Part shown: positions 31,680 through 43,969 of the stretch, piece by piece | How positions within the stretch are numbered: the first letter of the stretch is position 1 | Layout: each line of letters begins with the position of its first letter | Assembly (NCBI RefSeq): GCF_033115175.1 | Contig: NC_084833.1 | Location: 53,530,716 to 53,594,715 of the forward strand | Direction: 5' to 3' | Origin: Lepus europaeus | Lineage: Eukaryota > Chordata > Mammalia > Lagomorpha > Leporidae | DNA length: 64,000 nucleotides | Translations under genes and position numbers: made by a program | The notes under the pieces: model-generated | Told to the model about the DNA's origin: nothing | Databases searched by the model: none | The model's input: the letters and a program-made list of their open reading frames with translations, nothing else

Positions 31680-32500
31680 GTAAAAAAAAAATTTAAATAG
31701 AATTTTTAATAATTTTCTCCATAATACCAAAATAATATACATAATATAAATATTTGTCTTCAAGAAAGTAATAGTATCCACCTCCTAGTCCCTCCCCCCA
31801 GATTTTCTGCTCTTTATTTCTATAGCTATTTTAATTTGTGTAATATATTTTATATAATTTTTTTCTCTTTGGTTTCCCTTTTGTGTTTTGTTCTCTTTTT
31901 CTACAGATTTTCTTTATGACCCAGGCATCCTATTCAAATTTTTAATTTTGGTAATCATATCTGTCAATTTCCAAGAGCTCTTTCTTAGCTTCTGAAGTTT
32001 TTTAGTTTCCCACTGTTTAATGCATGCATTTTTCATGTGTAATGAGAATAACAATTAGGGGGGATTTTTTCTTCTGTTTTGCATTGTTTCTGTTAGTTAA
32101 GAGATTTTTGGTCCTGTTTTGATTTCTCATTTTCATGTTGGAAGTTTTCTCAACACTTGCTTAATCTTGGTTGTTCATACACTAAAATGTGTTTGTGTGT
32201 TTGTGTGTGTGTGTGTGTTGTGGTGGTGCTTTCCAACTGACGGATGTCACTTCAGGATACCCGGAAAAGCGGTTGGTCATTTTATTGATCACTTTTTGGT
32301 ATTTTCCCAAATGCCAGAGGAGAGATCCTCAGTGTCCAGTGAGGCAGTGCCTGGCCAGGAACACCCTTACTGCAGGGGTTGTGAAGGCAGGGCTCTGCCA
32401 GCTCGGCGCTTACTGATTCTCCGTCAGTCTCTGTCTCACGAGTCCTGCCCTCCACCTCTTGTGTTGCCTCCAAACTCTGTGGTTCTCCAGTTCATTTCAT
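31680..32500. mobile_element. ancient L1-like AT-rich sequence
   Basis: TTAATTTTGGTAATCATATC, CTTAGCTTCTGAAGTTTTTT and similar phrases resemble old L1M. A GT-rich microsatellite is at 32189-32219. Confidence 0.4.
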
Positions 32501-32503
32501 CAG

Positions 32504-32660
32504 CAAAGAAGAAAAGATCTGCCCCGGGGAAGAGGTGAGCGGGTTGCAGAGCGAATGCCTTGTGTTCCTGCTGTTCTGACTCCTCTGTCTGCTTTCCTCT
32601 GGGGTTTTATGGAACAAGTTGCTTGTTTTTCATGTCCTGCCTCGATCCGGCCAGCCAGTA
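32504..32660. repeat. dispersed duplicate segment, copy B
   Basis: Colinear with copy A at 31455-31615: AAGAAGAAAAGATCTGCC, GGGGAAGAGGTG, TGCTGTTCTGACT and TTTTATGGAACAAGTT. Offset about 1050 bp, same orientation. Confidence 0.65.
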
Positions 32661-33754
32661 AGTGTTCCTCCAACAGCCCCGAGTTCTCTGGAAGTGTGCT
32701 GAACTCTCTCCTCCGCTGGCGCCCCCTCCCCCATTCTCTGTGTGTGTTTCAGAACTACCCTATCACATTCACATTCGTGGAAGCACAGTGACAAAGGAGT
32801 AAGCACTCGGTAGCAGACCCCCATCTTTAACCAGAATCCTACGTTAGATAATTTTTTATTGCTATTGCTGTAATGAATATTTTTGTGCCTGTAGCATGTT
32901 TTCTCCTTTTGCATTTATGAATTAGGGTAGGATCAAAAGCACAAGGAAGAAATTAGATTTGAAATGGTTAGAGGGAGACTTCATCCCACATATCTGAAGC
33001 TGAGGTGAGCTGTAGAAAAGATTCAAAAGGCAAACGGAGAGAAGACAAAGAGCTTTGTGTTCTGTGTTTTCATCTTTTTTAAAAAAAACGAGTTTATTTG
33101 TAGAGTGCCGAGATTGTGAGTGCGTAGGACTGAATGTGGGGCGGTGTGGCACGGAGTCTGGAGTACTCGCAGAAGTGAGGAGCTATAAACAGTAGCTTCC
33201 ACTCGGTTTTGTGCCTGAGGCAGGCCTTGTTGGCAGCCTACATCAGTAACTTCCCATCCAAATGAAATCTCCCTTGAGAAGCCCAAGGCATCAGCCCAGA
33301 GGGATTATGCCTGAGTGTGTCCAGGGCCTCTACTGCTTCCACCAGCCCTGGGTGTGAGATCCCAGGCAATAGGAAAAGAGCTGCGGGGATTTCCCAGCCG
33401 GTGGGAGCTGCTCTGTGAGTGCTGTGTCAGGAATGGGACCAGTCACCTGCACTGCTTCCCCTGAATCAAAGGACCCTCTCTCTGAGTTCCCTGAACTGAG
33501 ACCACCCACAAGGAGGCATTGGACTCATTTTCAGTGGGGCCTGGGCCCGGGCTGGCTATACATGACCCTGGGCTCACAGACCAGCCCAGAAACTAGGTGA
33601 GCTGACTTTTTTCACCCTAACCCCTCTTTGGATCATGAACTCCTCCCACACTTCTTACCTTTCTTCCACAGAGTCTCATGGAACAATGCGCGCACAGAAG
33701 AGGCACCAAGAAAATGCATATTAGTTAAAAACAAATCCTCCGAGGCGGGTGGTT
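32661..33754. other. intergenic sequence, no gene seen
   Basis: GTAATGAATATTTTTGTGCC near 32870 suggests another old L1 trace. No exon-like frame. Confidence 0.4.
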
Positions 33755-33975
33755 AATGCCAGCATTTCACAGCTGTCCCAGCCTCTTCTATGCAGTGTCT
33801 TCCCTGTGCTCACCACAATGCCAAAACGTTCCCAGGACAGGAAGCGACATCTTCCTTTTACAGATGAGGTGACTGAGGCCCAGGTAACTTGCGTGACTTG
33901 TCCAGGGTCCTACGGGTCGTGTGTCCAGAGCAGGATTCTGTCCCAGGTCTTCTGATCTCAAGTGCAAGGTTATTT
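33755..33975 (-). mobile_element. MIR SINE fragment
   Basis: CTTCCTTTTACAGATGAGGT, GACTGAGGCCCAGGTAACTT, GACTTGTCCAGGGTCCTACG and CAGGTCTTCTGATCTCAAGT follow the reverse MIR consensus. Confidence 0.6.
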
Positions 33976-34129
33976 CCAATGTACTGTGTGGTCTTAGAAA
34001 AATGTAACAAACAAGACTTGAGAGTCACTCACGTAAGAAGCATAATGAGCTCCTGTATTACACCCAGACACCTGACTGCTCTCAGGGGTTTTCATCATTT
34101 GCATTTGACTTTGCTATTGCTTTTGTACA

Positions 34130-34559
34130 GACATAGAGGTTTAAAACAACCAAGACGTCTTATCTTCCAGTTCTGAGCTCAGAAGTTTTGTGTCTCTGGC
34201 TGTGCTCCTTCTGAGGCTCTAAGCAACAACCTGATTCCTTCCCCTGCCCAGCTCCTGCAGCGTCCCTGCTATGTGATCTCTTCCATCTTCAGCCAGCCGT
34301 GGCTGGTTGAGTCTTTATCATGGTGCCGTATCTGTGGGTCTGGCGCTCCTGCCTCTCCTTGCCTCATTTTAAGGACCCTTTTGATTACATTAGCTTCACT
34401 TGGCTAACCCAAGATAATCTGATCTGAACATCAGCTCGTTAGCAGCATTAATCCCATCTGCAACTGTAATTCCCCCTTGCCAAGTAAGAGACTATATGTA
34501 GAGACTCTGGGGATTAGAGTGTGCACACCTCCAGTGCGGCCGTTCTTTTGCCTACCGCA
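34130..34559 (-). mobile_element. MLT1-like MaLR LTR
   Basis: Reverse LTR: TATCTTCCAGTTCTGAGCTC, CCTTCTGAGGCTCTAAGCAA, AAGGACCCTTTTGATTACAT, ATCTGCAACTGTAATTCCCC, CTCTGGGGATTAGAGTGTGC and CTTTTGCCTACC, colinear with the class. Confidence 0.65.
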
Positions 34560-35329
34560 GATGACAAGAGAGCTTGCCGTGGAATAATAGTAACCCTGGA
34601 ATTGGAGGCGTTGTGTGCTGGATGCCAAATGAGTATTATAGACCTCAAATGCAAAAAGCAGCGAGGAAAGCCCTCTCCTGGACTTGAATGATCAAGGGAC
34701 TCCTAGTATTAGGCAAGGAAAGTGAAGAAGCCAAGTTTCTGGGGTAAGAATGAATACGACCATTGGGAGCCACAGAGTCCCTCAAGCATAGGTAACCAGA
34801 CGAATACAGTTTAGAGCGGGTGAATCCCGTGTGTGGTTCTCCGGGAACCTCGTTTGATTTTCACAGACTTTGTCTTGATTTCAAAGAAGGGAAACTGAAG
34901 TCCAGAAAGCATAAGTGCCCCTATGAGAAAGCAAGGTGGAAACAGCCCTGGCCAGATGTTACTGCTCATGATGGGTCTCCCCAGAAAAATCCCTAAAATT
35001 AGGTCTGTCTGACTTTGCTCCTGGTCATCTCTTTTGGAACATGCATTTTTCAAAGCCTGCTGCTCCAAGTCCCTTTCAGTTGCAGCCAGTGGGTGAGGGG
35101 GAAGGAATCTTGGAGCCCAGGCTGGGATACGGGGTTCGTGCTTCTCCTGAAAGCTTTCGGGAAGTCTTTTTCTCCAGTGTTAGACTGCCATTTGTGTCAC
35201 ATTGGGTCCTCACCTCTGGGCCTTGCCTAAAGCCTCAGCTCCATTTCCAGCTGCTCTTTGGGGGAAATTTGGGACAGCAGGGTGCAGGGGGAAAGCACAA
35301 GGGGGAGAAGCTGAAGGCCTCACTTCTAG
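34560..35329. other. intergenic sequence, no gene seen
   Basis: Low-copy. The frame at 35041-35403 (120 codons) has no recognised domain and runs into a MIR fragment, so it is not called. Confidence 0.45.
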
Positions 35330-35460
35330 CTCCATCGCCAGTTGGCTCTGGGACCACAGGTAGGTCCCCTTTCCTACTCTTAGTTTCCTTGCCTGTCAAG
35401 TGAGTAGACTTGACATGGCAGTGGTCTGTAGGGGTTTTTGAATTCTGAGAATCTGTAGTC
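35330..35460 (+). mobile_element. possible MIR fragment
   Basis: GGCTCTGGGACCACAGGTAG and CTTAGTTTCCTTGCCTGTCA resemble the forward MIR core ('cctcagtttcctcatctgt'). Confidence 0.4.
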
Positions 35461-38111
35461 GTGATTCTTAAACTCAGCACGGGAAGAGCTCCACTTGTGG
35501 AGGTCAAAGGTGGGATCTGGATCTACCTCCCTATCTTCTGACTTCAGTCTTAATTCTCATCACCTGCTTTGGGTCTGGTCCCCACCTTAGTTTAGCAAAC
35601 CTTTTACTGGAGATGCCCAGAACCATGTGTCATTGGATGTCACTACTGATTGATCCTTCCATCTGTTTGTCCAATAATTAAACATCCATTTGTGCAAAGG
35701 CAGCCAGTTCTGTTTCCTAAACCTTCTGATTAGCGGGGAGGCAAGTGTGGCCCACGCTTCCTGAATCATGGGCAATGTAGAATGGAGGGACATTTGAAAA
35801 CCGTCAAGGTCGATAACCTCCTGCTTACACACGAAGAGACAAACCTGAAGAGGCGATCATCTGGCTGAACTGCGAATGTCACTACTGGGATTAGAGTCAA
35901 CGTTCCAGAATTCCAACCCAGTTCTGCCTTCTCCCTCCATTATCTACCACATTCTATTAACTGATTTGAAAACAAAACTGTAATGAGCCCTAAATTATTT
36001 TCTCCTTGAGCACAAAGAATTGTTAATTGGGGAAGGATGTGCCCAAATTTGTGATGAGAAACAATTTCCACAGACTCAATAGAGTTACTGGGCCATGGCC
36101 CCTTTGTTGCAGCAAAAGCATCCTGTGCTGGAAGGGGGAAGAACATATGGAGGCAGAGAATGGCATCCTTCCTTGTTCTCAAGACCTTTTGTCTCCCTGT
36201 CAAACTGTGTGTGCTTGCCAAACACGAGCCTAGTAAATCGCACAGCCCAAGAAATCCCAACCATCCACCCTAATTCCTCAGCTGAGATGCCAGCTGCCAA
36301 ACAGGATGAACAGACCTCAGCTGAGTTCTGACTGTGGAAGGAGGCCATGGGCAGCAGGGCCTTGTCCTCTCTGTGATCCAGTGGGCACTGCCTGCTTTGT
36401 TTGTTTCCAAACCAAACCAACCTACCCCGTACCACGTGGAGCTAAAAGGAAGAGATCAGCCTCACAGCTGTCAGCAGGACATTGCCTTTGACCTCTCTCT
36501 TCATACCTGCTCTGGTATTGCACTCTGCATTCCATTCTGGTTGCTACCAGCTCCCCAGACTTCTAGCTTTGTCTGCTAGTTCTGGTCTTACTAACTTTTC
36601 AGCCAGATTTAATTTGGCTCAACCTTTGGTCCTCTCCGGATGACAGACTACATCCTTCCTCTAGCACTTTCTGCCCTTGGCCATTCTGATTTAGGGGTCA
36701 GTGCGGTTGTCACTGGATCTAGTCCCCAGGTACTCTTTATCCTCAGTTCCCGAATGAGTCACTCTATCTGGCAATCCCTGTCGGCTGGGCTCAGTTCCCT
36801 ACATCCAAGCCATTGTGTTGCTCTCTAGTCCTCAGCCAGATCTCCCTCCTCTGGCTGACTGCCTACATCTGCCACTGAGTGCCCACCGCCTCATTGCTGT
36901 CGTCTTCTTCACTTTCAAACCTTGCTTTGGAGAAGAATCTCAGCCTCACTGAGGTCCCCCCAGGGGGCCTCGCCAGCTCTGGGCTCAGACTTGGCATTGC
37001 TGGTGCCATCAGGTGAGAGACACTCCCCTAGGCTCCTGTAGAGGAACTGACCTGGTGAGCCTCAGCTCCTTCATTCCCGTGCCTTGGCTGCACTGCCAAG
37101 GAGAGAGATTTAGAAATGCCCAGGGCCGCCTCAATGGGACTTCTGGCTGAGTGTTTTGGATCCCTTATGTACTTTGCAATTTGAAATTAACCACAGACTC
37201 GACTCCCAAAGTTAAAAACAGCGTAAAACCTAGCATTTCTAAAAGTGTGGGTCTGTGACCATCTGAATCAGAGTTGTCATTAAAAATATAGATTCTAGTC
37301 CATCACTTCAGAATCCTAAGGGGATTATTAGATTGATTTCTGGGCACAACAACATTTGATAGCTACTGATTTCATCTGTCTCCCAGGAGCAGCAGTATTC
37401 CGTTTAAGCCATCTACAGCAGGCAAGTGACCCTTCTGGTCTAGGTAGTCTTTGAAAACAGGAGCTTCCAGAATATCAAAGAAACCTTGGTATTACACATG
37501 TCTGCCCTAGTCAAAGAAAGCACCAACAAATTTACTGGGAGCCTTCCTTGCCCCGCACTGTGACTAGACACAGTGGGGGAAACTGGCTGACTAAAACACC
37601 CGACTAATTCAGGCTTTCAAGTGAAGGCACATATTTTCCTTTGTGTCTCAGGGAAACAGAGACAGCATGGGGACAGCTTGCAACAGGTCTCACCTTGTCA
37701 GCGAGGAGCTGTCAGAGTTGGCAGGTGAGTCTGCTCTGATGGCTGTGACGAGGGAAGGTACATGTGGTGGAGAAAAACTGGGTCACTGTTTTAAGATAAA
37801 AAAATTGACATGAAATTTTATGTGAAAGCAAATCTTCGTGGGAGGTACCTATCAAATTAAGAGAAGCTTTTGGAGAAGAAGTAAGGTCGAAATATGTAAA
37901 GACAGTAGGGGTAACAGCTGGAATATTGAGAGGATCTCTACAGAACCACAGATTTCTGCCAGCTAGGGCCCTCTGAAAACATGTAGACCAGTGGTTTCCA
38001 ATTTTTTCTTTAGCCCCTTGAGCCCATTTGTCAACCAGATGTCTGATGCAGAAATCTAAGATATAAAATAGATAAACACAGAGTTATTCTGTTGAAGTAC
38101 GTGTGTGTAGA
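35461..38111. other. intergenic low-copy block without C-repeats
   Basis: About 2.6 kb in which I recognise no repeat family and no gene. The overlapping frames at 36085-36435 and 36334-36579 lack domains and splice signals of note. Confidence 0.45.
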
Positions 38112-38480
38112 TTAGTCAGGACAGGCTAAGTTATGTTCAATAACAAATAATCCCACACTTTCATCAGCTTCCATAATGTTCCTTGCTCATGCTCTATTAT
38201 AAATGGGCTTGGGTTCAATTCCACAGCTCCACAGCTCCTCATGCCAGTACCCAAGCTGACAGGGCAGCTGCCATCTTGAACATTGTTGGTTATCATGGCA
38301 GGAGAACTCTGAGGACCATTGCATTGCCGATTAAACGCTCCAGTTGACAGGAACACATAGCACTTCTACCCATCCCATGACCCTACTCAGCCACAAGGGA
38401 GCCAATGAATACAACCCTACCATGTGCCACAAGGAATTTCCTACTGAAAATACTTGGCGGACACTATCTTTGACAACCAC
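38112..38480. mobile_element. ancient interspersed repeat, class unassigned
   Basis: CAATAACAAATAATCCCACA, GTTCCTTGCTCATGCTCTAT, CCAAGCTGACAGGGCAGCTG, CATTGTTGGTTATCATGGCA and GAGCCAATGAATACAACCCT match a recurrent mammalian repeat I recall, probably LTR-type. Confidence 0.4.
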
Positions 38481-39728
38481 TGTGAAGGTGAATGTGTTTG
38501 TGTATGTGTGTACACAAGCTCTCATTACCCCTAGGATTATCCCTAACTATCTCCATGGCAGTAGTTCAAAAACTACTGAATCAGCTCCCTTGTTTTAAGG
38601 AACTGAGGTCAAGTAATATCAAAACCTGAACCAGAGTGGAGCTCTCTTATCTCTTAGTCCAAGGCTCCTCCCATTTTAAGCTGATTATGTGATGTGTGTG
38701 TGTGTGGGGGAGGGACAGGAAAAGAGAAAGAGACAAAATGGTGACTCAAGAGTTAAATGCAGATAAAGATGAGAAATTATTCTGAAAGGAAATGTGAACT
38801 TGGAGGAAATTTTCCGTGAAGGCTTGCCATGCATTCCAAGTGACAAATAGATGCAGTAAAGACATTATATTTGTTCTGATTACCCAAGGGATGCTGGGCA
38901 ATGGGAAGAGTTTTTGAAGAGAACAGAAACTGATGATGAAACGCGGTGTTCCTAATGTGGGAAGGAAGCCAAGCAGAAATCATCAACTTGGCTGAGACCT
39001 GAGAGAAAGACTCACGTTGAGATCACAAGGGAGGAGGGTACCAACTGATGCTGCACAAGTCAAGGGTGCTGTGGAGCGAGCATTTATCCCACACACAGGA
39101 TTAAACAGTTCTGCTGGGCTCAACAAACATCAACTGTTACCCACTCTGTCCCAAGCACAGTTAAGTGCCAGGAACCCAGAGACAGCCACATACAGCCCAA
39201 AGGAGAAGTAGTGAGGCCTGAACTGGGGCGAGGGAGGAAACCACAAGACTTTGAGACTAGTAATGGGCATGTTGGGATGGGGGTGATGATAAATGAAGGT
39301 GCGCCCAGGATAACTCCTAAACTTCTATCTTCTTGGGTTTTCCAATATGCATTTGGGTCAGAATAGTTCTTCAGGCAGGTCTGTTGTCTACAATGGATAT
39401 GTAAGATTTCTGTATTCATGTGCTCCTTTCTCATTGTGATCACCTCTCCCCTAAATACACGTACACCTGCATACACACACATCTCCATATGTCCCGGGAG
39501 GGCCAGTATCCCTTCCTCCCCTGCACCACCATCTCAGAGCCACTGTTCCCGCTCACCTTCTGCAGTACAGCCTCAGTTATCTTTCTCTCTCTAAAATCAA
39601 CAGCAAAAACACCATGAATGAGAGCCCTTCCTAACCTCACCTGACCCCACTGCTTCCTAATTCCTCTGGGAAAGTGAGGCTTACATGAGGCTTCCTCCAA
39701 TCTGGATCATTCCTGGTATTTCTTTCCA
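38481..39728. other. intergenic sequence, no gene seen
   Basis: Short GT runs at 38494-38512 and 38692-38706. No supported gene. Confidence 0.4.
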
Positions 39729-40096
39729 TTTTTTTTTTTTTTTTTGAAGGCAGAGTTAAACAGTGAGTGAGAGAGAGAGAGACAGAGATAAGGGTCTTCC
39801 TTTTTCCGTTGGTTCACCCCCAAGTGGCCACTATGGCTGGTGCGTTGCGGCTGGTGCGTTGCGGCCGGTGCGCTGCGCCGATCTGAAGCCAGGAGCCAGG
39901 TGCTTCCTCCTGGTCTCCCATGCGGGTGCAGGGCCCAAGGACCTAGGCCATCCTCCACTGCACTCCCGGGCCACAGCAGAGAGCTGGACTGGAAGAGGGG
40001 CAACCGGGACAGAATCCGGCGCCCCAACTGGGACTAGAACCCTGGGGTGCTGGTGCCGCAGGTGGAGGATTAGCCTAGTGAGCCGCAGCGCCGGCA
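39729..40096 (-). mobile_element. C-repeat (CSINE2-like) with internal 14-bp triplication
   Basis: Reverse element from poly(T) to AGCCGCAGCGCCGGC. A 14-bp unit GCTGGTGCGTTGCG occurs three times at 39836-39877 (the third with two changes). Imperfect flanking repeats CATTCCTGGTATTTCT (39707) and CATTCCTGCTGTTTCT (40097) are the likely target duplications. Confidence 0.9.
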
Positions 40097-40454
40097 CATT
40101 CCTGCTGTTTCTACCTCCATTTCTCTCCACCTTCTCTCCATTCACTCACACATTCATGCATTCATGCTGCAAGTTCATGAAATGACTTGAAGTTCTTTTG
40201 ATGCTTAATGCAACTTCTCACCTCGGTGCTTTTGCATCTACCTTGGACTCTGCACCTTAGCCAGCTGGTGAAACACTGCCTGCTGATCTGCCCTCTCTTT
40301 CCTTGTGCTGCCGCAGTGGCCAGTGCCTGACTCTGTCCTGATGACACTGCTTAAAATTATCTGTTTACTTGGAGGACAGCTAGTCACTCAGCCTCTAGAG
40401 AGATTATGTGAATTTTCCCATTTTCAATATTAAGCAGCTTAAAATTTTCTACAT
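40097..40454. other. intergenic sequence, nothing recognised
   Basis: About 360 bp. No gene or named repeat seen. Confidence 0.4.
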
Positions 40455-40590
40455 GCTCTATCATTTTTTCTTCTGTAAAATGGGGATAATGATATCCATA
40501 GATTTATCCTGAAGATCAAGATAATACAAGTAAAGTACTAGCTAATTACAGGTGTTAGCTATATGAATATATGAATAATGTGGATTAAGA
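40455..40590 (+). mobile_element. MIR SINE fragment
   Basis: TTCTTCTGTAAAATGGGGAT, AATGATATCCATAG and AAGTAAAGTACTAGC follow the forward MIR 3' half. Confidence 0.5.
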
Positions 40591-40607
40591 AGATATTATA
40601 TTACACC

Positions 40608-40722
40608 ATGCAATTAGACTTGAGGGCAGATGTCTTATTTTATGTAGCTTTGGTTTTTCAGTCAGTGCTTAGCAAAATGCAAGGAAAACAGGAAACCTCC
40701 AAATATTATTAAATGAATGAAC
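40608..40722 (+). mobile_element. L2 3' end fragment
   Basis: AGACTTGAGGGCAGATGTCT, CAGTGCTTAGCAAAATGCAA and ATTATTAAATGAATGAACCA match the L2 terminus. Confidence 0.5.
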
Positions 40723-40989
40723 CAGTTACGAAAACATCAAATTGTGTTAAGTGATTGATCAGATTAAGTAGACAAGAAAATGTCATGCATGTTTCAGATT
40801 TACAAGTAACATGTTTGAAAAAGTAAAACTCCCCCCCCCTCCTTGAAGGATGTGCTTCGTTTGTTTAGAAACTTCACTGATGTGAATCTGCCAGTCTGTT
40901 GATGGTGCCAGGGCAGGTGCTGCACTCCCTTGCACACTGGAGAGGAGCGTGGGAACTGGGACGAATGGGGGCTTTGCTCTCAGCCCCAC

Positions 40990-41190
40990 CAGGTTTGCAC
41001 CCGGGCTCTCCTGCTTCTAGCCCCAGGACCTTGTATTGTTCAGGACCTTGTCCTTGATGTGGTTACCTAAACTTTGGGAGTATTAGTTTCCTGGCAAAGA
41101 AGTGGAGTTGTTGCCAGCCTAACGTTCTCATTGGAGTGTTGGGATGAGAGCAGGTGTATCTCTGGTCTGGCACTCAGAGCTGCTCATTAA
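40990..41190 (+). mobile_element. possible MIR fragment
   Basis: GATGTGGTTACCTAAACTTT and TATTAGTTTCCTGGCAAAGA resemble the MIR core; diverged. Confidence 0.35.
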
Positions 41191-42941
41191 TGGTGACTTA
41201 GTTTACCTTGCATTGCCAGGTGCTTTATTCCAGTAGTAAACTTGTGAGTAGCTTAGAGGTGGGGATTCAAGGTCAGGTTAAGTCAAGTGGACAAAATATC
41301 CATTCATGGAAGCCCGAGCAGGACCAGGGGAGTCTCATTAAATGCAGCTGTCTGTCCAGTCTCTCTGCCACTGTGTGTCTGTTACGTGACCTTCTAGTCT
41401 CTGTTTCAGCACTTCCTCTCATTCTCTCCTTAATCACTGGCTTCTGTTTACCATCTGCCTGCACGTGGCTGCACGTGTACCTGCTCTGTGGCACCGCCAG
41501 GAACGCCATCTCAGTTTGTGTGGAGTGCGGCACTTGCCCCATCATGCCCTTGCCCTCAATTCCAGTCTTCTCTGGGTCAGTTTCTTGAAGGAGTCATTGG
41601 AATAAATGTTAAATCTGGTGCTTGGTTGACCAAATACTGGAAGAAAATGAAGTTAGATGTCAGTGGCATCTAAGACAGTGACTGTGCCTCTCGATGGTGG
41701 AGCTCCCCCACTCTGCTTCCCCTCATTCCTGCCCACGTAGATTACACCTCAAGGTGTCCAATGGCCGTGGGCCTACAGTCAGGACTGGAGGGGCTGTGGC
41801 CTGACCTCAGCAGGTGAGGAGGCTGTGGTGGGAATGAGGTCTGCGCTGGGAGCTGGGAAGCCTGAGGTTAACGTGGAAGAGAGGAGATGGGATGGCAGCA
41901 GCAGGAACATCAAGGGCTGGGATGGGGCTGGCAGTGGTCCTTTGAGAAGAAGGAGAAGGCACCGCCTTAGAAATCCCAGGGCTGTGGGCACAGTCTTTGC
42001 TGCTTCCCCTTGGCTTCCTCTCTCAGATGCCCCGATGGCGGAGAGTTTCTGGTTTCCTTTTCTTCCCCCTCACCCCACCATTCAACCCCATGTCCCTGCA
42101 TAGGGAACTGGAACCAGGGCTGGCTGCGCCCATCAGCTCGTGAGCTGTTCCTCCGAGGGGCTTGGAAAGTTCCAGCAAACACCCTGCCTTTGAACCAGAA
42201 TCCCTCTGCCACTAGGTGCACACGGGCCCTTCTCTGAGGCGACAGAGGTCTTTGTTCTTGACTGAAAGCAGAGTGGCACCTGGCATTCCAAGTGCGCTTT
42301 GCCATCCCCAAGTGCACTGTGTTGCTTCAATGTCTGGCGGAGCGTGAATTGTAAACACGCCATTAGACTTAAAGGCTGCCCGAGACGGTGGCTGGAGGAG
42401 AGCAGGCCCTGAAGAAAAGGGGAATTTTACTGAAGATGAGCTGTTGAATAATTTACCTTGACTCGGAAAGTCAATACCTTAAGTGAGGCAGGGTGCAACT
42501 GGAGAACCTGCAGGTAAACACTGGCAGGATGCGCCGTAAAAGAACCCCGTGGGAAGGAGCAGGTGGCAGAGGGGCAGTGACTGGCTAAGGGTCGGCTGCA
42601 GCTGCCCAGGGTTGGAAGCAGGAACGGGGCACAAAAGGAGAGGCAGAGCAGAGCCGCCTACAAGGCCACCTGCATCTCAGCTGGAGAGGGGCGCCAGACA
42701 GGAGTGGGGAATTGCTGAGAGCAAAATGATGAGGCTGAACCGGAGTCCCAGGAAGAGCTGACCAGAGGCCCAGCTGGAGGAGGAAGGGCCCTGGCCTGTA
42801 AGGGAAGATTTGATGAGTGGGGAGGAGGTGGGAGGGGGTGTTGTCAGATGAGCTGTTGAGGCGTAGCAGGGGAGAGTTGAAGAGACGGGGGGTGGGTGCA
42901 GTCTGAAGAATGGAGAGTTGCTGAAATTTGAAACAGAAGCT
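41191..42941. other. intergenic sequence, no gene seen
   Basis: Low-copy DNA of moderate GC. Overlapping frames on both strands (for example 41208-41588 and 41967-42317) show no domain. Reported as non-coding. Confidence 0.45.
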
Positions 42942-43545
42942 TGTCTTAGCCTGTTTTCTGCTGCTATAAAAGAATACCCAAGACTGGGTAATTTTTTAAA
43001 AATATATAATTATTTATTTGAGAGGCAATGACAAAGAAAGAGAGAGATGGGGTGGGGTGGGGGGCTGGGTGAGGGGACAGAAAGAGAGTTTCCATCCACT
43101 GGTTCACTCTCCAAATGCCTGCAGTGGTCCCACACGAGGGTCTGAAGCCAGGAGCCTAAAGTTCGTTTCAGGTCTCCCACACATGTGCAGGGACCGCTAC
43201 ATGCTGTCTCCCAGAAAGTGGGATCGGGGGCACAGCTGGGACTCATACCCAGGCACTGTGGTATGGGATATAAGCATCATAACCAGTGTCTTAACCACCA
43301 GGCCCCATACCCACTCTAGGCTGGGCAATCTTTAAAGGAATAGAAGTTGGGGAGTCCAAGGGCATGGCACCTGCCTCTGGCCAGGGCTACCTGCTGCCCC
43401 ACAACATGGTGGAAGGTCAAAGGGCACGTGAGGGCAGGGCAGAGAGAAGCATGAGGGGCAGGCGTGCTTATGTCATGACCTCTTCATTCACGAGCGAGAG
43501 CACCACCTTCATGACCCAGTCATCTGCTCCTGGGCCCCACCTCCC
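42942..43545 (-). mobile_element. MaLR (THE1/MST-type) LTR, interrupted by a C-repeat
   Basis: Reverse LTR: GTCTTAGCCTGTTTTCTGCT, GCTATAAAAGAATACCCAAG, ACTGGGTAATTTTTTAAA; it resumes after 43317 with GGCTGGGCAATCTTTAAAGG, CACAACATGGTGGAAGGTCA and GGGCCCCACCTCCCAGC. Confidence 0.65.
43001..43317 (-). mobile_element. C-repeat (CSINE), old, nested in the MaLR LTR
   Basis: Reverse element with AATTATTTATTTGAGAGGCA, TTTCCATCCACTGGTTCACT, CTCATACCCAGGCACTGTGG and GTGTCTTAACCACCAGGCCC. Likely imperfect target duplications: CTGGGTAATTTTTTAAA (42984) and CTGGGCAATCTTTAAA (43321). Confidence 0.75.
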
Positions 43546-43586
43546 AGCGCTGGCGCCCAGCACATGCATCTGGGGGCTGCTGTGCT

Positions 43587-43969
43587 GTGGATATGGTCTG
43601 AGCACGCCCCAAGGGCTCAGGCATGGAGGCTCGGCTTTTCGGGTGGCAGTATCAGGAGGTGGTGTGGTCCTAATGGGAGCTCCTGTTACCCTACCCTCAG
43701 GAAGGAGTAAGGTGGTCCTCACAGGACGGCCTGGTCATCCTTGAGGAGAGTTGTTCTAGAAGCCCCAGCCTGGCCCTGCCCAGCCTCTCTGTCTGCAGTC
43801 CTTCTTCCCAGGTTCTGTCTTCCGCCATCTTCCATGGAGCCCTTGTAAGAACCTGGGCCATGCTATTCAGCATTCTGGTCTCCAAAACTGTGAGCTAAAT
43901 AAACCTCTTTTCTTTACAAGCAGACTGTGTCACATAGTTTGTTATGGTGACAGAAAGCCGACCGACACA
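43587..43969 (+). mobile_element. MaLR LTR, forward, head-to-head with the previous one
   Basis: TGGATATGGTCTGAGCACGC, TTCTGTCTTCCGCCATCTTC, CCAAAACTGTGAGCTAAATA, AACCTCTTTTCTTTACAAGC and AGCCGACCGACACA follow the forward LTR. AATAAA at about 43896-43901 is its remnant polyadenylation signal region. Confidence 0.65.

Noticed and set aside
43896..43901. AATAAA polyadenylation signal as evidence of a gene 3' end
   Set aside because: It is part of the MaLR LTR; no upstream exon.
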